Assembly: GCA_025210455.1 (NCBI GenBank)
Contig: JAOARQ010000043.1
Coordinates: 1-64,000, forward strand
DNA: 64,000 bases
Direction of reading: 5' to 3'
Source of the DNA: Pelagimonas sp.
GTDB lineage: Bacteria > Pseudomonadota > Alphaproteobacteria > Rhodobacterales > Rhodobacteraceae
Shown here: positions 8,273 to 15,663 of the stretch, in pieces
How the letters are laid out: each line of letters opens with the position of its first letter
Numbering within the stretch: position 1 is the first letter of the stretch
Notes under the pieces: generated by a model
What the model saw: the letters and a program-made list of their open reading frames with translations, nothing else
What the model was told of the DNA's origin: nothing
Databases searched by the model: none
Made by a program: the position numbers and the translations under genes

Positions 8273-9610
8273 ATGACAAATCCTGTGACCCTTCCCGTTT
8301 GGTTGTTTGTGCTGATCTGCCTGTTTGCAGTCGCCTCATTTGCAACCAACTTTCTGTTCCCTTCGGTGCGCTGGTTTTTTCGCAGACGGGCGGAAAAAGC
8401 GGTGGCGCTGCTGAACACTAAGTTAGAGCGACCGATTGAGCCCTTTAAGTTGCTTGAGCGGCAGGATTTGATCCAGAGGCTGGTCTATCACCCTGAGGTA
8501 ACGCAGGCGATTGTGGATCACGCCTATGAAGAGAACGTGCGCGAAGACGTGGCCTTTGAAAAAGCGCGGCAGTATGCGCGCGAAATTGTCCCGGCTTTTT
8601 CAGCGCTGACCTATTTTGGCTGGGGTGTCTGGCTGGCGCGGTTGCTGTCGAATGCGCTGTATCGTGTGCGGCTGGGCTATCATGATCCGCAGGAGCTGGC
8701 GGGAATCGATCCCGAAGCCACGGTGGTCTTTGTGATCAATCATCGGTCAAACATGGATTATGTGCTGGTCACGCATCTGGCGTCGGAACAATCGGCCCTG
8801 TCTTATGCGGTGGGCGAATGGGCGCAGGTCTGGCCGCTGTCTCGGCTGATCCGTTCGATGGGGGCTTATTTTATTCGGCGGCGGTCACGCGACAATCTCT
8901 ATCGCAAGGTTCTGCGCCGCTATGTGCATATGTCGACCGAAGGGGGGGTGACGCAGGCGATTTTCCCAGAGGGTGGGCTGAGCCTGACGGGCGCGCTGAC
9001 GCCGCCAAAGCTGGGTCTGCTGAGCTATATCACCGATGGGTTGGAAGGATTTGATCGCAACGTCGTCTTTGTGCCCGTAGCGCTGAATTATGATCGGGTG
9101 CTGGAAGATCGGGTACTGATCCGTGCGCATCAGTCCGGGCGGCGCAAGTTTGACGCCAGTATCCTGCAGGCGGTGAAGGCGGTGATCAAACAGGTTTGGC
9201 TGCGGATCACCGGGCGGTTTCACAAATTCGGTTACGCAGCGGTCAGTTTTGGCTCGCCTTTGCAGTTGAAAGACCATCCTGCGCTGGCTGACGATCCTAA
9301 GGCGCTGGCACGCGTATTGATGCAGCGGATCGCCGATATCGTGCCTGTGCTGTCGGTGCCCCTGGTGTCGTATCTTTTGGATCAGGGCGCAGATACGCCC
9401 GAAAAGCTGCGGGCAGATTTTGAGGCAGCCCTGAAGCATCTGAAGGGCTCTCATGTGCATCTGCCGCATGATGATGTCGGCTATGCGATCAAATATGGGG
9501 TGCGCGTTCTGGTAGAGCGCAAAATATTGATCGAAGATGAAGGGCGTTATGCTGTTCAGCAGCCCGAAGTGATTAAATTCTATGCGAATTCTATTGCGCA
9601 TCTGATGTAG
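8273..9610 (+). CDS. Glycerolipid acyltransferase (PlsC/PlsB-like)
   Basis: A 445-residue membrane-associated acyltransferase. One membrane helix lies at about residues 8-28. The catalytic domain has the HxxxxD motif in NHRSNMDYVL (about residue 161) and the FPEGG substrate motif about 75 residues later, as in glycerol-3-phosphate/1-acylglycerol-3-phosphate acyltransferases. It is longer than a typical PlsC (about 250) and has a C-terminal extension of about 150 residues, so a PlsB-like first acylation is as possible as PlsC. The ribosome site is weak. It sits between ecm and ccr, which suggests co-regulation with acyl-CoA metabolism. Confidence 0.8.
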   Translation: MTNPVTLPVWLFVLICLFAVASFATNFLFPSVRWFFRRRAEKAVALLNTKLERPIEPFKLLERQDLIQRLVYHPEVTQAIVDHAYEENVREDVAFEKARQYAREIVPAFSALTYFGWGVWLARLLSNALYRVRLGYHDPQELAGIDPEATVVFVINHRSNMDYVLVTHLASEQSALSYAVGEWAQVWPLSRLIRSMGAYFIRRRSRDNLYRKVLRRYVHMSTEGGVTQAIFPEGGLSLTGALTPPKLGLLSYITDGLEGFDRNVVFVPVALNYDRVLEDRVLIRAHQSGRRKFDASILQAVKAVIKQVWLRITGRFHKFGYAAVSFGSPLQLKDHPALADDPKALARVLMQRIADIVPVLSVPLVSYLLDQGADTPEKLRADFEAALKHLKGSHVHLPHDDVGYAIKYGVRVLVERKILIEDEGRYAVQQPEVIKFYANSIAHLM

Positions 9611-9611
9611 T

Positions 9612-9643
9612 TTCTGCGTTTGCGAGGGAATTTCTGCATCTGC
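9612..9643 (+). promoter_or_regulatory. Tandem TTCTGC-N3-TGC elements upstream of ccr
   Basis: TTCTGCGTTTGC at 9612-9623 and TTCTGCATCTGC at 9632-9643 are spaced exactly 20 bases apart, i.e. on the same DNA face. They lie 140-170 bases upstream of the ccr start. A related copy lies upstream of ecm on the minus strand. Confidence 0.45.
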
Positions 9644-9725
9644 TCGGTTATAAAATTACAAAAACGCCACGTCTGAGGTTGCAATGTTTCGTGTTCATGC
9701 GTAATCCCTAGGGCAATCCCCACGA

Positions 9726-9740
9726 TTCTGCGTTGCAGAA
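9726..9740 (+). promoter_or_regulatory. Palindrome close to the ccr start
   Basis: TTCTGC (9726-9731), GTT, GCAGAA (9735-9740): a perfect 6-bp inverted repeat 40 bases before the ccr ATG. Its half-site is the same TTCTGC found in the two upstream elements, so it may bind the same regulator, possibly of the RamB/ScfR type known to control acyl-CoA assimilation genes. Confidence 0.45.
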
Positions 9741-9780
9741 GGGGGCTGATAGGGACCACTTGAACAGACAGGAGGCCGTC

Positions 9781-11070
9781 ATGGCTCTGGACACCGAAAC
9801 TGGCATCGCTCCTTACGAAGCGCCCGAGAAAGATCTGTACGAGGTCGGCGAAATGCCCCCGCTGGGCTATGTGCCGAAGAAAATGTACGCTTGGAACATT
9901 CGTCGTGAACGTCACGGTGATCCGGACAAGTCGTTCGAAGTGGAAGTGGTGGACACTTGGGATATCGACAGCCACGAAGTGCTGGTTCTCGTGATGGCCG
10001 CTGGCGTGAACTATAACGGTGTCTGGGCCGGTAAGGGTGTTCCGATTTCGCCTTTTGATGTGCACGGTCAGGACTACCACATCGCAGGATCTGACGCCTC
10101 GGGCATCATCTGGAAAGTTGGTGACAAGGTGAAGAACTGGAAAGTGGGCGACGAAGTTGTCATTCACTGCAACCAGGATGACGGTGACGACGAAGAATGT
10201 AACGGTGGTGATCCGATGTTCTCGCCAACCCAGCGTATCTGGGGCTACGAGACCGGTGATGGTTCTTTTGCGCAGTTCACCCGCGTTCAGGCGCAGCAGC
10301 TGATGCCGCGTCCCAAGCATCTGACCTGGGAAGAGGCCGCCTGCTATACTCTGACACTGGCCACTGCCTATCGCATGCTGTTTGGTCACCACCCCCACGA
10401 GCTGAAGCCGGGCCAGAACGTTCTGGTCTGGGGCGCATCGGGCGGTCTGGGCTCTTATGCGATCCAGCTGGCGAACACCGCGGGTGCAAACGCGATTGGT
10501 GTGATCTCGGATGAAAGCAAGCGCGATTTCGTCATGGCGCAGGGTGCCAAAGGCGTGATCAACCGCAAAGACTTTAAGTGCTGGGGTCAGCTGCCGACAG
10601 TGAACTCGCCTGAATACAACGAGTGGCTGAAAGAAGCGCGCAAGTTTGGCAAGGCAATCTGGGAATTCACCGGCAAAGGCAACAATGTCGATATGGTGTT
10701 CGAACACCCCGGTGAGGCGACTTTCCCGGTTTCGACACTGGTTGTGAAAAAGGGCGGGATCGTTGTGATCTGTGCCGGCACCTCGGGCTTTAACTGCACC
10801 TTTGACGTGCGTTACATGTGGATGCATCAAAAGCGTCTTCAGGGCTCGCACTTTGCGAACCTCAAGCAGGCCGCCAGCGCAAACCGCTTGATGTGTGAGC
10901 GCCGTCTGGACCCCTGCATGTCAGAAGTGTTCGAATGGAAGGATATTCCAGAAGCGCACATGAAGATGATGCGCAACGAACACCTGCCGGGCAATATGGC
11001 GGTGCTGGTTCAGGCCCCAAAAACCGGGCTGCGCACATTTGAAGATGCACTGGAGGCTGGCAAGGCTTAA
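9781..11070 (+). CDS. ccr: Crotonyl-CoA carboxylase/reductase
   Basis: Key enzyme of the ethylmalonyl-CoA pathway: reductive carboxylation of crotonyl-CoA with NADPH and CO2 to (2S)-ethylmalonyl-CoA. The 429 residues belong to the zinc-less MDR superfamily. The N-terminus holds VMAAGVNYNGVWAG, with the active-site region HGQDYHIAGSDASG. The Rossmann fold shows WGASGGLGSYA. The acidic insert CNQDDGDDEECNGGDP is characteristic of Ccr. ATG 9781 follows AGGAGGCCGTC, a strong ribosome site; the frame opens earlier at 9733 without one. A terminator follows. Confidence 0.96.
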   Translation: MALDTETGIAPYEAPEKDLYEVGEMPPLGYVPKKMYAWNIRRERHGDPDKSFEVEVVDTWDIDSHEVLVLVMAAGVNYNGVWAGKGVPISPFDVHGQDYHIAGSDASGIIWKVGDKVKNWKVGDEVVIHCNQDDGDDEECNGGDPMFSPTQRIWGYETGDGSFAQFTRVQAQQLMPRPKHLTWEEAACYTLTLATAYRMLFGHHPHELKPGQNVLVWGASGGLGSYAIQLANTAGANAIGVISDESKRDFVMAQGAKGVINRKDFKCWGQLPTVNSPEYNEWLKEARKFGKAIWEFTGKGNNVDMVFEHPGEATFPVSTLVVKKGGIVVICAGTSGFNCTFDVRYMWMHQKRLQGSHFANLKQAASANRLMCERRLDPCMSEVFEWKDIPEAHMKMMRNEHLPGNMAVLVQAPKTGLRTFEDALEAGKA

Positions 11071-11105
11071 GGCCTTGTTCATCTAACCAGAACAAAATAG
11101 AACAA

Positions 11106-11140
11106 AACGCCCGCAGATTTCTCTGTGGGCGTTCTCATTT
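11106..11140 (+). terminator. Terminator after ccr
   Basis: Arms AACGCCC (11106-11112) and GGGCGTT (11127-11133), extended inwards by CAGA/TCTG pairing around a small mismatch, are followed by CTCATTTTG. Confidence 0.8.
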
Positions 11141-11208
11141 TGTTCACTTATTTTTGTTATCAACGCCTTAGTTCGACACGACCTCGCAGTTTTTGGGGAG
11201 TAGGATTC

Positions 11209-11221
11209 CGCGAATTTCGCG
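11209..11221. promoter_or_regulatory. Palindrome CGCGAA-T-TTCGCG upstream of the quorum-sensing locus
   Basis: A perfect 13-base palindrome with a one-base centre, 63 bases before the small gene that precedes luxR. It is a candidate operator or upstream activator site; the cognate regulator is unknown. Confidence 0.4.
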
Positions 11222-11247
11222 AAAACTCAGGGAATGCTAGAGTTGTG

Positions 11248-11263
11248 TTAATCTCGCGTTAAC
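11248..11263 (+). promoter_or_regulatory. CtrA box, TTAA-N7-TTAAC
   Basis: TTAA at 11248-11251, seven bases (TCTCGCG), then TTAAC at 11259-11263: an exact match to the full CtrA consensus of Alphaproteobacteria. It lies 21 bases before the ATG at 11285, a position compatible with promoter control of the small gene, luxR and perhaps luxI. Confidence 0.65.
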
Positions 11264-11284
11264 TATCTATGGAAGAGGCTGGCA

Positions 11285-11491
11285 ATGGGACATGACTGGA
11301 TTTTGGACGTACTCACCGACCTGAAAGCGTTCGCACGTGCCAATGGGATGCCGTCGCTGGCGTCGCAGCTGGACGATGCGTCGTTCGTTGCTCAGGCGGA
11401 GATTTCGTCTCTTGCCGAAGGAAATAGTGTTGGGCTTCTTGGCAAATGCGCCGCGTCTGGACGGGCTGATAGAACGATTGGAATCCGCTGA
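11285..11491 (+). CDS. Small protein upstream of luxR, function unknown
   Basis: A 68-residue ORF beginning MGHDWILDVLTDLKAFARAN, with a GAAGAGGCTGGCA ribosome site. The first 45 residues form a well-patterned helical stretch, (D/E)xLxDLxxFAxxNGxxxLAxxLDD, that I recall from small conserved proteins of Rhodobacteraceae. The last 20 residues are low-quality and overlap the luxR start by 65 bases in another frame. It may work with the LuxR regulator or simply couple its translation. No family name known to me. Confidence 0.6.
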   Translation: MGHDWILDVLTDLKAFARANGMPSLASQLDDASFVAQAEISSLAEGNSVGLLGKCAASGRADRTIGIR

Positions 11492-12158
11492 AGGGCTGGA
11501 TGATCTACAAAATATTATCGAAGAACTTCGAGACAAATATGGCGTAGATCACCTTGTCTATCACTGGGTCAACAGCAATGGCGAACAATATGGCTGCGGC
11601 ACCTATGATATCGAATGGGTCAACCGCTATGTGCAAAAAGGCTATCTGCGCGTCGATCCGGTCATCGCTGGTTGTTACCAAAGGTTCCACCCCGTTGATT
11701 GGAAGCGCTTGGACTGGTCTGGAAAAGCCGCCCGCGCATTTCGGCAAGACGCCATGGACCACGGTGTTGGCAACCAAGGGTTTTCTATCCCGATCAGAGG
11801 ACCAAACGGTCAGTTCGCTCACTTCACGCTCAGCCATAACTGTAGCGACGAAGAATGGGAGGAGTTTACAAAAACGAACCAGCGCAGCCTGATTGTGATT
11901 GCTCACAGTTTCAACAAAAAGGCGCTTGAGTTCGAGACAGAGCGAAAACCGGAAGCGGCCCAGTCATTGTCCCCGCGCGAAATCGAAGCCATGACACTGT
12001 TGGCTATTGGTTACAATCGCGCACAGGCCGCAGATGAGCTGTCGATCTCGGAACACACCTTGCGCGTTTATGTAGAAAGTGCACGCCACAAGTTAGGGGC
12101 CATGAACACAACACACGCGGTGGCACGTGCCATCAGCAGGGGGCTGATCGTCGTCTAG
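11427..12158 (+). CDS. luxR: LuxR-family quorum-sensing regulator
   Basis: Transcription factor that binds an acyl-homoserine lactone. The 243 residues split into an N-terminal autoinducer domain and a C-terminal GerE-type helix-turn-helix (LSPREIEAMTLLAIG to HAVARAISRG). The six TraR-type ligand residues are in place: W64, Y68, D77, P78, W92 and the Gly in VGNQGF. I chose GTG 11427 because GAAGGA lies just before it and the length then fits the family; ATG 11337 would add an Arg-rich tail read in the wrong frame of the preceding gene. luxI lies 114 bases downstream on the same strand. Symbol is by family; the species-specific name is unknown. Confidence 0.92.
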   Translation: MLGFLANAPRLDGLIERLESAEGLDDLQNIIEELRDKYGVDHLVYHWVNSNGEQYGCGTYDIEWVNRYVQKGYLRVDPVIAGCYQRFHPVDWKRLDWSGKAARAFRQDAMDHGVGNQGFSIPIRGPNGQFAHFTLSHNCSDEEWEEFTKTNQRSLIVIAHSFNKKALEFETERKPEAAQSLSPREIEAMTLLAIGYNRAQAADELSISEHTLRVYVESARHKLGAMNTTHAVARAISRGLIVV

Positions 12159-12171
12159 GCGGAGGGCTTTA

Positions 12172-12194
12172 AACGGTTTGTTAGGCAGACCGTT
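12172..12194. promoter_or_regulatory. Inverted repeat before luxI (possible lux box)
   Basis: AACGGT at 12172-12177 and ACCGTT at 12189-12194, an inverted repeat spanning 23 bases and ending 78 bases upstream of the luxI ATG. Size and position fit a LuxR operator, but a weak attenuator hairpin after luxR is an alternative. Confidence 0.4.
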
Positions 12195-12271
12195 CGCACC
12201 TGTTGGTGATCGTTAACTGTGGCAGATGCAATTTTTCCCCATCGAAATTCATTTCTCAGGGGAGAAAACAC

Positions 12272-12910
12272 ATGATCCGCTATATCTACGGCAACGACCT
12301 GCACAAGTTCCCACAGCTGGCACGTTCCATGTTCAAAGACCGTGCCGCCCAGTTCAAGATCCGCCACAACTGGGAGGTGACTGTTGATGCCGATGGCTAT
12401 GAGCGCGATGAATATGACGCTGAAAACCCACTTTATTTGATCTGGCAAAATCCCGATGGCAGCCATGGTGGCTCGCTGCGCCTGATGCCGACTGTTGGCC
12501 GTACGATGGTGAATGATCACTTCACTCATCTGACCGATGGCGTGCGTATCGAAAGCCCTTTGATTTGGGAATGCACGAGATTCTGTCTTGCCCCCGGTGC
12601 ACACCCAGGTGTGGCTGCCGCACTGATGCTGGCTGGCGGCCAGATAATGGAAGAATTTGGTGTGGAACACTTTGTAGGGGTGTTCTTTGGATCAATGGTG
12701 CGTGTGTTTGATCGTATCGGTTCCAAACCCGATGTTATCGGCACGGAAGGCAAAGGTCGCGCGGCCATCAGTATCGGTCTGTGGGATTTCACCCCAGAGG
12801 CACAGGCACGTGTTGCGAAAACGGCTGGTGTGACCCCAGAACTGAACAAGCGTTGGTTCGAAATGTCTTTTGGCACTGTGGTCGACTTTGAAGAGCAAGT
12901 CGCAGCGTAA
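12272..12910 (+). CDS. luxI: Acyl-homoserine-lactone synthase, LuxI family
   Basis: Makes N-acyl-L-homoserine lactone from S-adenosylmethionine and acyl-ACP. In 212 residues all key positions of the family are present: R24, F28, W34 near the N-terminus, D46 and D49 in DEYDAENP, R70 in SLRLMPT, and E100 and R103 in WECTRF. ATG 12272 follows GGGGAGAAAACAC; the frame reaches back to 12203 but without a ribosome site. It lies directly behind luxR and ends at a strong terminator. The acyl chain cannot be read from sequence. Symbol is by family. Confidence 0.95.
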   Translation: MIRYIYGNDLHKFPQLARSMFKDRAAQFKIRHNWEVTVDADGYERDEYDAENPLYLIWQNPDGSHGGSLRLMPTVGRTMVNDHFTHLTDGVRIESPLIWECTRFCLAPGAHPGVAAALMLAGGQIMEEFGVEHFVGVFFGSMVRVFDRIGSKPDVIGTEGKGRAAISIGLWDFTPEAQARVAKTAGVTPELNKRWFEMSFGTVVDFEEQVAA

Positions 12911-12923
12911 TTTTTTTCCCTTG

Positions 12924-12960
12924 AAAAAGCGCGCGCCATTTCTGTTGGCGCGCGCTTTTT
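12924..12960 (+). terminator. Terminator after luxI
   Basis: Long GC-rich hairpin: AAAAAGCGCGCGCC (12924-12937) and GGCGCGCGCTTTTT (12947-12960), followed by TTTG when read on. One of the clearest terminators in the window and symmetrical enough to act on both strands. Confidence 0.9.
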
Positions 12961-13005
12961 GTTTCCCCTCTGGCACAGGATGTCGTGGCCAGATAGGGTG
13001 CGCGC

Positions 13006-14535
13006 ATGAGCAGCCCAATTCTCCAATATTCCGAAGATCAGGCCGAAGCCTTTGATCGCGTTTCCGATATGTTGCGCGCAGCGGGCGTTGATTTGGGTGA
13101 AGGTCTTTGCCTGCCTGCCGTAGAAGGCAAAACCCAGGTGATGGGGCTAATGGGCAAGGCGGGCAGCGGTAAAACCATGCTTTTGGCCGAAATCTACAAA
13201 GCGTTGGAAGCCGCCGGTGTCGAGGTGATTTCCGGAGACTATGAAAGCAAGCGCAGTCAGGATCGCCGTACGCTGGCGATTTTGGCCCCGACCAATAAGG
13301 CGGCCAGTGTTTTGCGTATGCGCGGTGTACCGGCGACCACGATTCACCGTATTCTTTACACCCCAGTCTATGATCCCGATTATGAAAGAATCGCCGAATG
13401 GCTGATGGGCAACGAAGACAAGCCGGAAATCGAAGGTCTGACCGAAGAGGCGTTGATTCGGGCAGAGGCGAGCTATGAGGTCCATAAGTCGATTCCTGCG
13501 GCCCTGGCTGCGGCGGGCCTAAGGGGAAGCGATTTCATCACTGGCTGGAAGCGGCGCGAAGATCCGCTTGATATCGGTTTTGTCGACGAAGCGTCGATGT
13601 TGGATGATCGCCAATATGATGATCTGCGCGAGATTTTTCCAAATTTGCTGATTTTTGGTGATCCAGCACAGCTGGCGCCGGTGAATCAATCGGGCAAAAT
13701 GGTGTTTGATGCTCTGGCGCCAGTACAAAAAATGGAACTGTCACGCATTCACCGACAGGAAGCGGACAACCCGATTCTCGATCTTGCCCATGCTTTGGCC
13801 GACCCGGAACTTGGGTTCGAAGAGTTTGAGCGCATGGTCGAACAGACAGCGCGAAAAGATGATCGTGTGGTTCTGGGGCAGCGCGTCGAAGTTGATCTGA
13901 TGGCGCGCTCACCGGTTCTGGTCTGGCGCAATGCCACGCGAATTCGTCTGATCAACGCGTTTCGGCAGGTGTATGGCGCGCCAGAAACTGAATTGTTGGC
14001 TGGTGAGCCCCTGATTTGCGACGGGATTGAACTGCCGTTGAAGCACCGCAAAAAGCGGCTCGATCTTGAGGCGCGGGGCCTGATCAAAGGGGCGCAGGTG
14101 ATCTATCTGGGGCCGGGACGCAAACCCGGGTTTTCAAAGCTGCATGTCGTGGGGGCGATTGAGCCACAGGTTTCGGCGGCGTCGATTGTGAAAATTGAAA
14201 AGCCCGATGAGGAAGAGCCCTTTATCCCCTTTGCCGCGCGCATGGGCGCTGCATTTTTGCATGGGGCTGCTGTCACGATTCACAAAGCGCAGGGATCGCA
14301 GTGGGATCAGGTGCAGGTTTTTGCGCCTGATTTGTATACTGCTGCGCGTATGGGGCGGGTTGAGGCAGGGCAGCCGCTGTGGAAACGGCTGGCCTATGTT
14401 GCGATCACCCGGGCGCAATCGCGGCTGTATTGGGTGGTGCGCAACCGTTTGGCGCGCCCCAGTGGCCCGTTGCGGGTGGATGATCTGGGGGGCACGCCTG
14501 CGCCACTGACGCTGAGCACCGATGACAGCCCGTAA
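13006..14535 (+). CDS. RecD-like ATP-dependent DNA helicase
   Basis: A 509-residue superfamily-1B helicase. Walker A is GKAGSGKT (about residues 50-57), followed by APTNKAASVLRMRG (motif Ia region) and TIHRILY. Walker B is VDEASMLD, then GDPAQLAPV and the Arg-finger-like LSRIHRQ. The C-terminal UvrD_C_2 motifs are VTIHKAQGSQWD and AYVAITRAQSRLYW. It lacks the N-terminal parts of RecD/RecD2, so it resembles the short AAA_30-type helicases found alone in Alphaproteobacteria. No recB/recC is nearby. Role in repair or replication restart is likely but not shown. Confidence 0.88.
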   Translation: MSSPILQYSEDQAEAFDRVSDMLRAAGVDLGEGLCLPAVEGKTQVMGLMGKAGSGKTMLLAEIYKALEAAGVEVISGDYESKRSQDRRTLAILAPTNKAASVLRMRGVPATTIHRILYTPVYDPDYERIAEWLMGNEDKPEIEGLTEEALIRAEASYEVHKSIPAALAAAGLRGSDFITGWKRREDPLDIGFVDEASMLDDRQYDDLREIFPNLLIFGDPAQLAPVNQSGKMVFDALAPVQKMELSRIHRQEADNPILDLAHALADPELGFEEFERMVEQTARKDDRVVLGQRVEVDLMARSPVLVWRNATRIRLINAFRQVYGAPETELLAGEPLICDGIELPLKHRKKRLDLEARGLIKGAQVIYLGPGRKPGFSKLHVVGAIEPQVSAASIVKIEKPDEEEPFIPFAARMGAAFLHGAAVTIHKAQGSQWDQVQVFAPDLYTAARMGRVEAGQPLWKRLAYVAITRAQSRLYWVVRNRLARPSGPLRVDDLGGTPAPLTLSTDDSP

Positions 14536-14547
14536 GGGCCGAAGAGG

Positions 14548-15564
14548 TCACAGTTGGACGATCTGCTTGCCTGTGTTTCCGCCTTGCAGCATTGAAATAA
14601 AGGCATTGGGCGCGTTTTCCAGCCCCTGCGCGACATCTTCCAGATAGGTGATGTCATTGGCCGCGACCTGTGGTGCGACCTCTTGCAGGAAGGTTGGATA
14701 ATTGTCCCAGTGATCGAAAATGATGAACCCTGCGATTTGCAGGCGTTTCACAAGGATGGAGCGCCAGACGCCGGGGAGCCTATCCAGGCTTTCTTCAACA
14801 CCGCCATACCAGGCGATTGTGCCGCAGATCGGGATGCGCCCATGGGTGTTCATAAGTGGTATGACAGCTTCCAAAAGTTTGCCGCCAATGTTTTCCCAGT
14901 AGATGTCGACACCATCTGGTGCGACTTCGGCGAGCGCGGTGCGCAGGCTGCTGGCGTCGTCATATGCCCGGTGGTCGATCGCGGCATCAAAGCCGAAGGT
15001 TTCTGTTGCAATGCGGCATTTTTCTGGCCCGCCAGCCACAGCGATTGTCCGTAGGCCGGCCGCCTTGGCAATTTGCCCAACCATTGATCCCACTGGCCCG
15101 GTGGCCGCACCCACCACAAGTGTTTCCCCGGCTTTTGGACGACCATATTCACGCAATCCTGTCCAGGCAGTAAAGCCGGGCATGCCCAAAACACCCAGCG
15201 CGGTTGAAGGGGGCAGGGTGTCATCCAGTTTGCGGGCCTCGCTTGCCTTTAGCACTGCGTGGCTGGTCCAACCGGTGATTCCAGTGACAAGATCCCCAGT
15301 TTTGAACCTGTCTGAGTTCGATGTGATCACACGTCCAACCCCTTGCCCTGTCATGGTTTCCCCAAGGTTCACAGAGGGCGCGTAGCTTTTCACATCGTCC
15401 ATCCGCCCGCGCATATAGGGATCCAGTGAAAGATGGCTGACCTCGACCAGCAGCTCGTCAGCGGCCGGGGCAGGCAGCGCGCTTTTTGTCAGGGCAAAGT
15501 CATCAGGAACGGGCATGCCACTAGGACGCCGCGCCAAAGTTATTCTGGATTTGAGGTCTGTCAT
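14548..15564 (-). CDS. NADP-dependent MDR oxidoreductase (CurA/leukotriene-B4 dehydrogenase type)
   Basis: A 338-residue medium-chain reductase that reduces C=C bonds of enones or enals with NADPH. Recognisable are LSLDPYMRGRM near the N-terminus, GVLGMPGFTAW and the Rossmann segment VVGAATGPVGSMVGQIAK. The IYWENIGG and MNTHGRIPICG strands are also typical of this family. There are no zinc-binding cysteines. Start 15564 follows AAGGAGCAGCG; the frame extends to 15669 over the next promoter. It is divergent from the acyl-CoA ligase operon and may share its function in acid degradation, but is not the AcuI acryloyl-CoA reductase by its motifs. Confidence 0.88.
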   Translation of the reverse strand: MTDLKSRITLARRPSGMPVPDDFALTKSALPAPAADELLVEVSHLSLDPYMRGRMDDVKSYAPSVNLGETMTGQGVGRVITSNSDRFKTGDLVTGITGWTSHAVLKASEARKLDDTLPPSTALGVLGMPGFTAWTGLREYGRPKAGETLVVGAATGPVGSMVGQIAKAAGLRTIAVAGGPEKCRIATETFGFDAAIDHRAYDDASSLRTALAEVAPDGVDIYWENIGGKLLEAVIPLMNTHGRIPICGTIAWYGGVEESLDRLPGVWRSILVKRLQIAGFIIFDHWDNYPTFLQEVAPQVAANDITYLEDVAQGLENAPNAFISMLQGGNTGKQIVQL

Positions 15565-15663
15565 TTCGCTGCTCCTTAACGTCACTTGGCTGAAAACGGC
15601 TTGCATGAGTGCCTTAATCTTTGCCAACTTCTGAAAAAATAAGTGAAGGCAAGGGAGAGCCGG

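Noticed and set aside
9580-10851. 423-codon open frame on the minus strand
   Set aside because: It lies wholly opposite ccr and the end of the acyltransferase gene and shows no recognisable domain or ribosome site.
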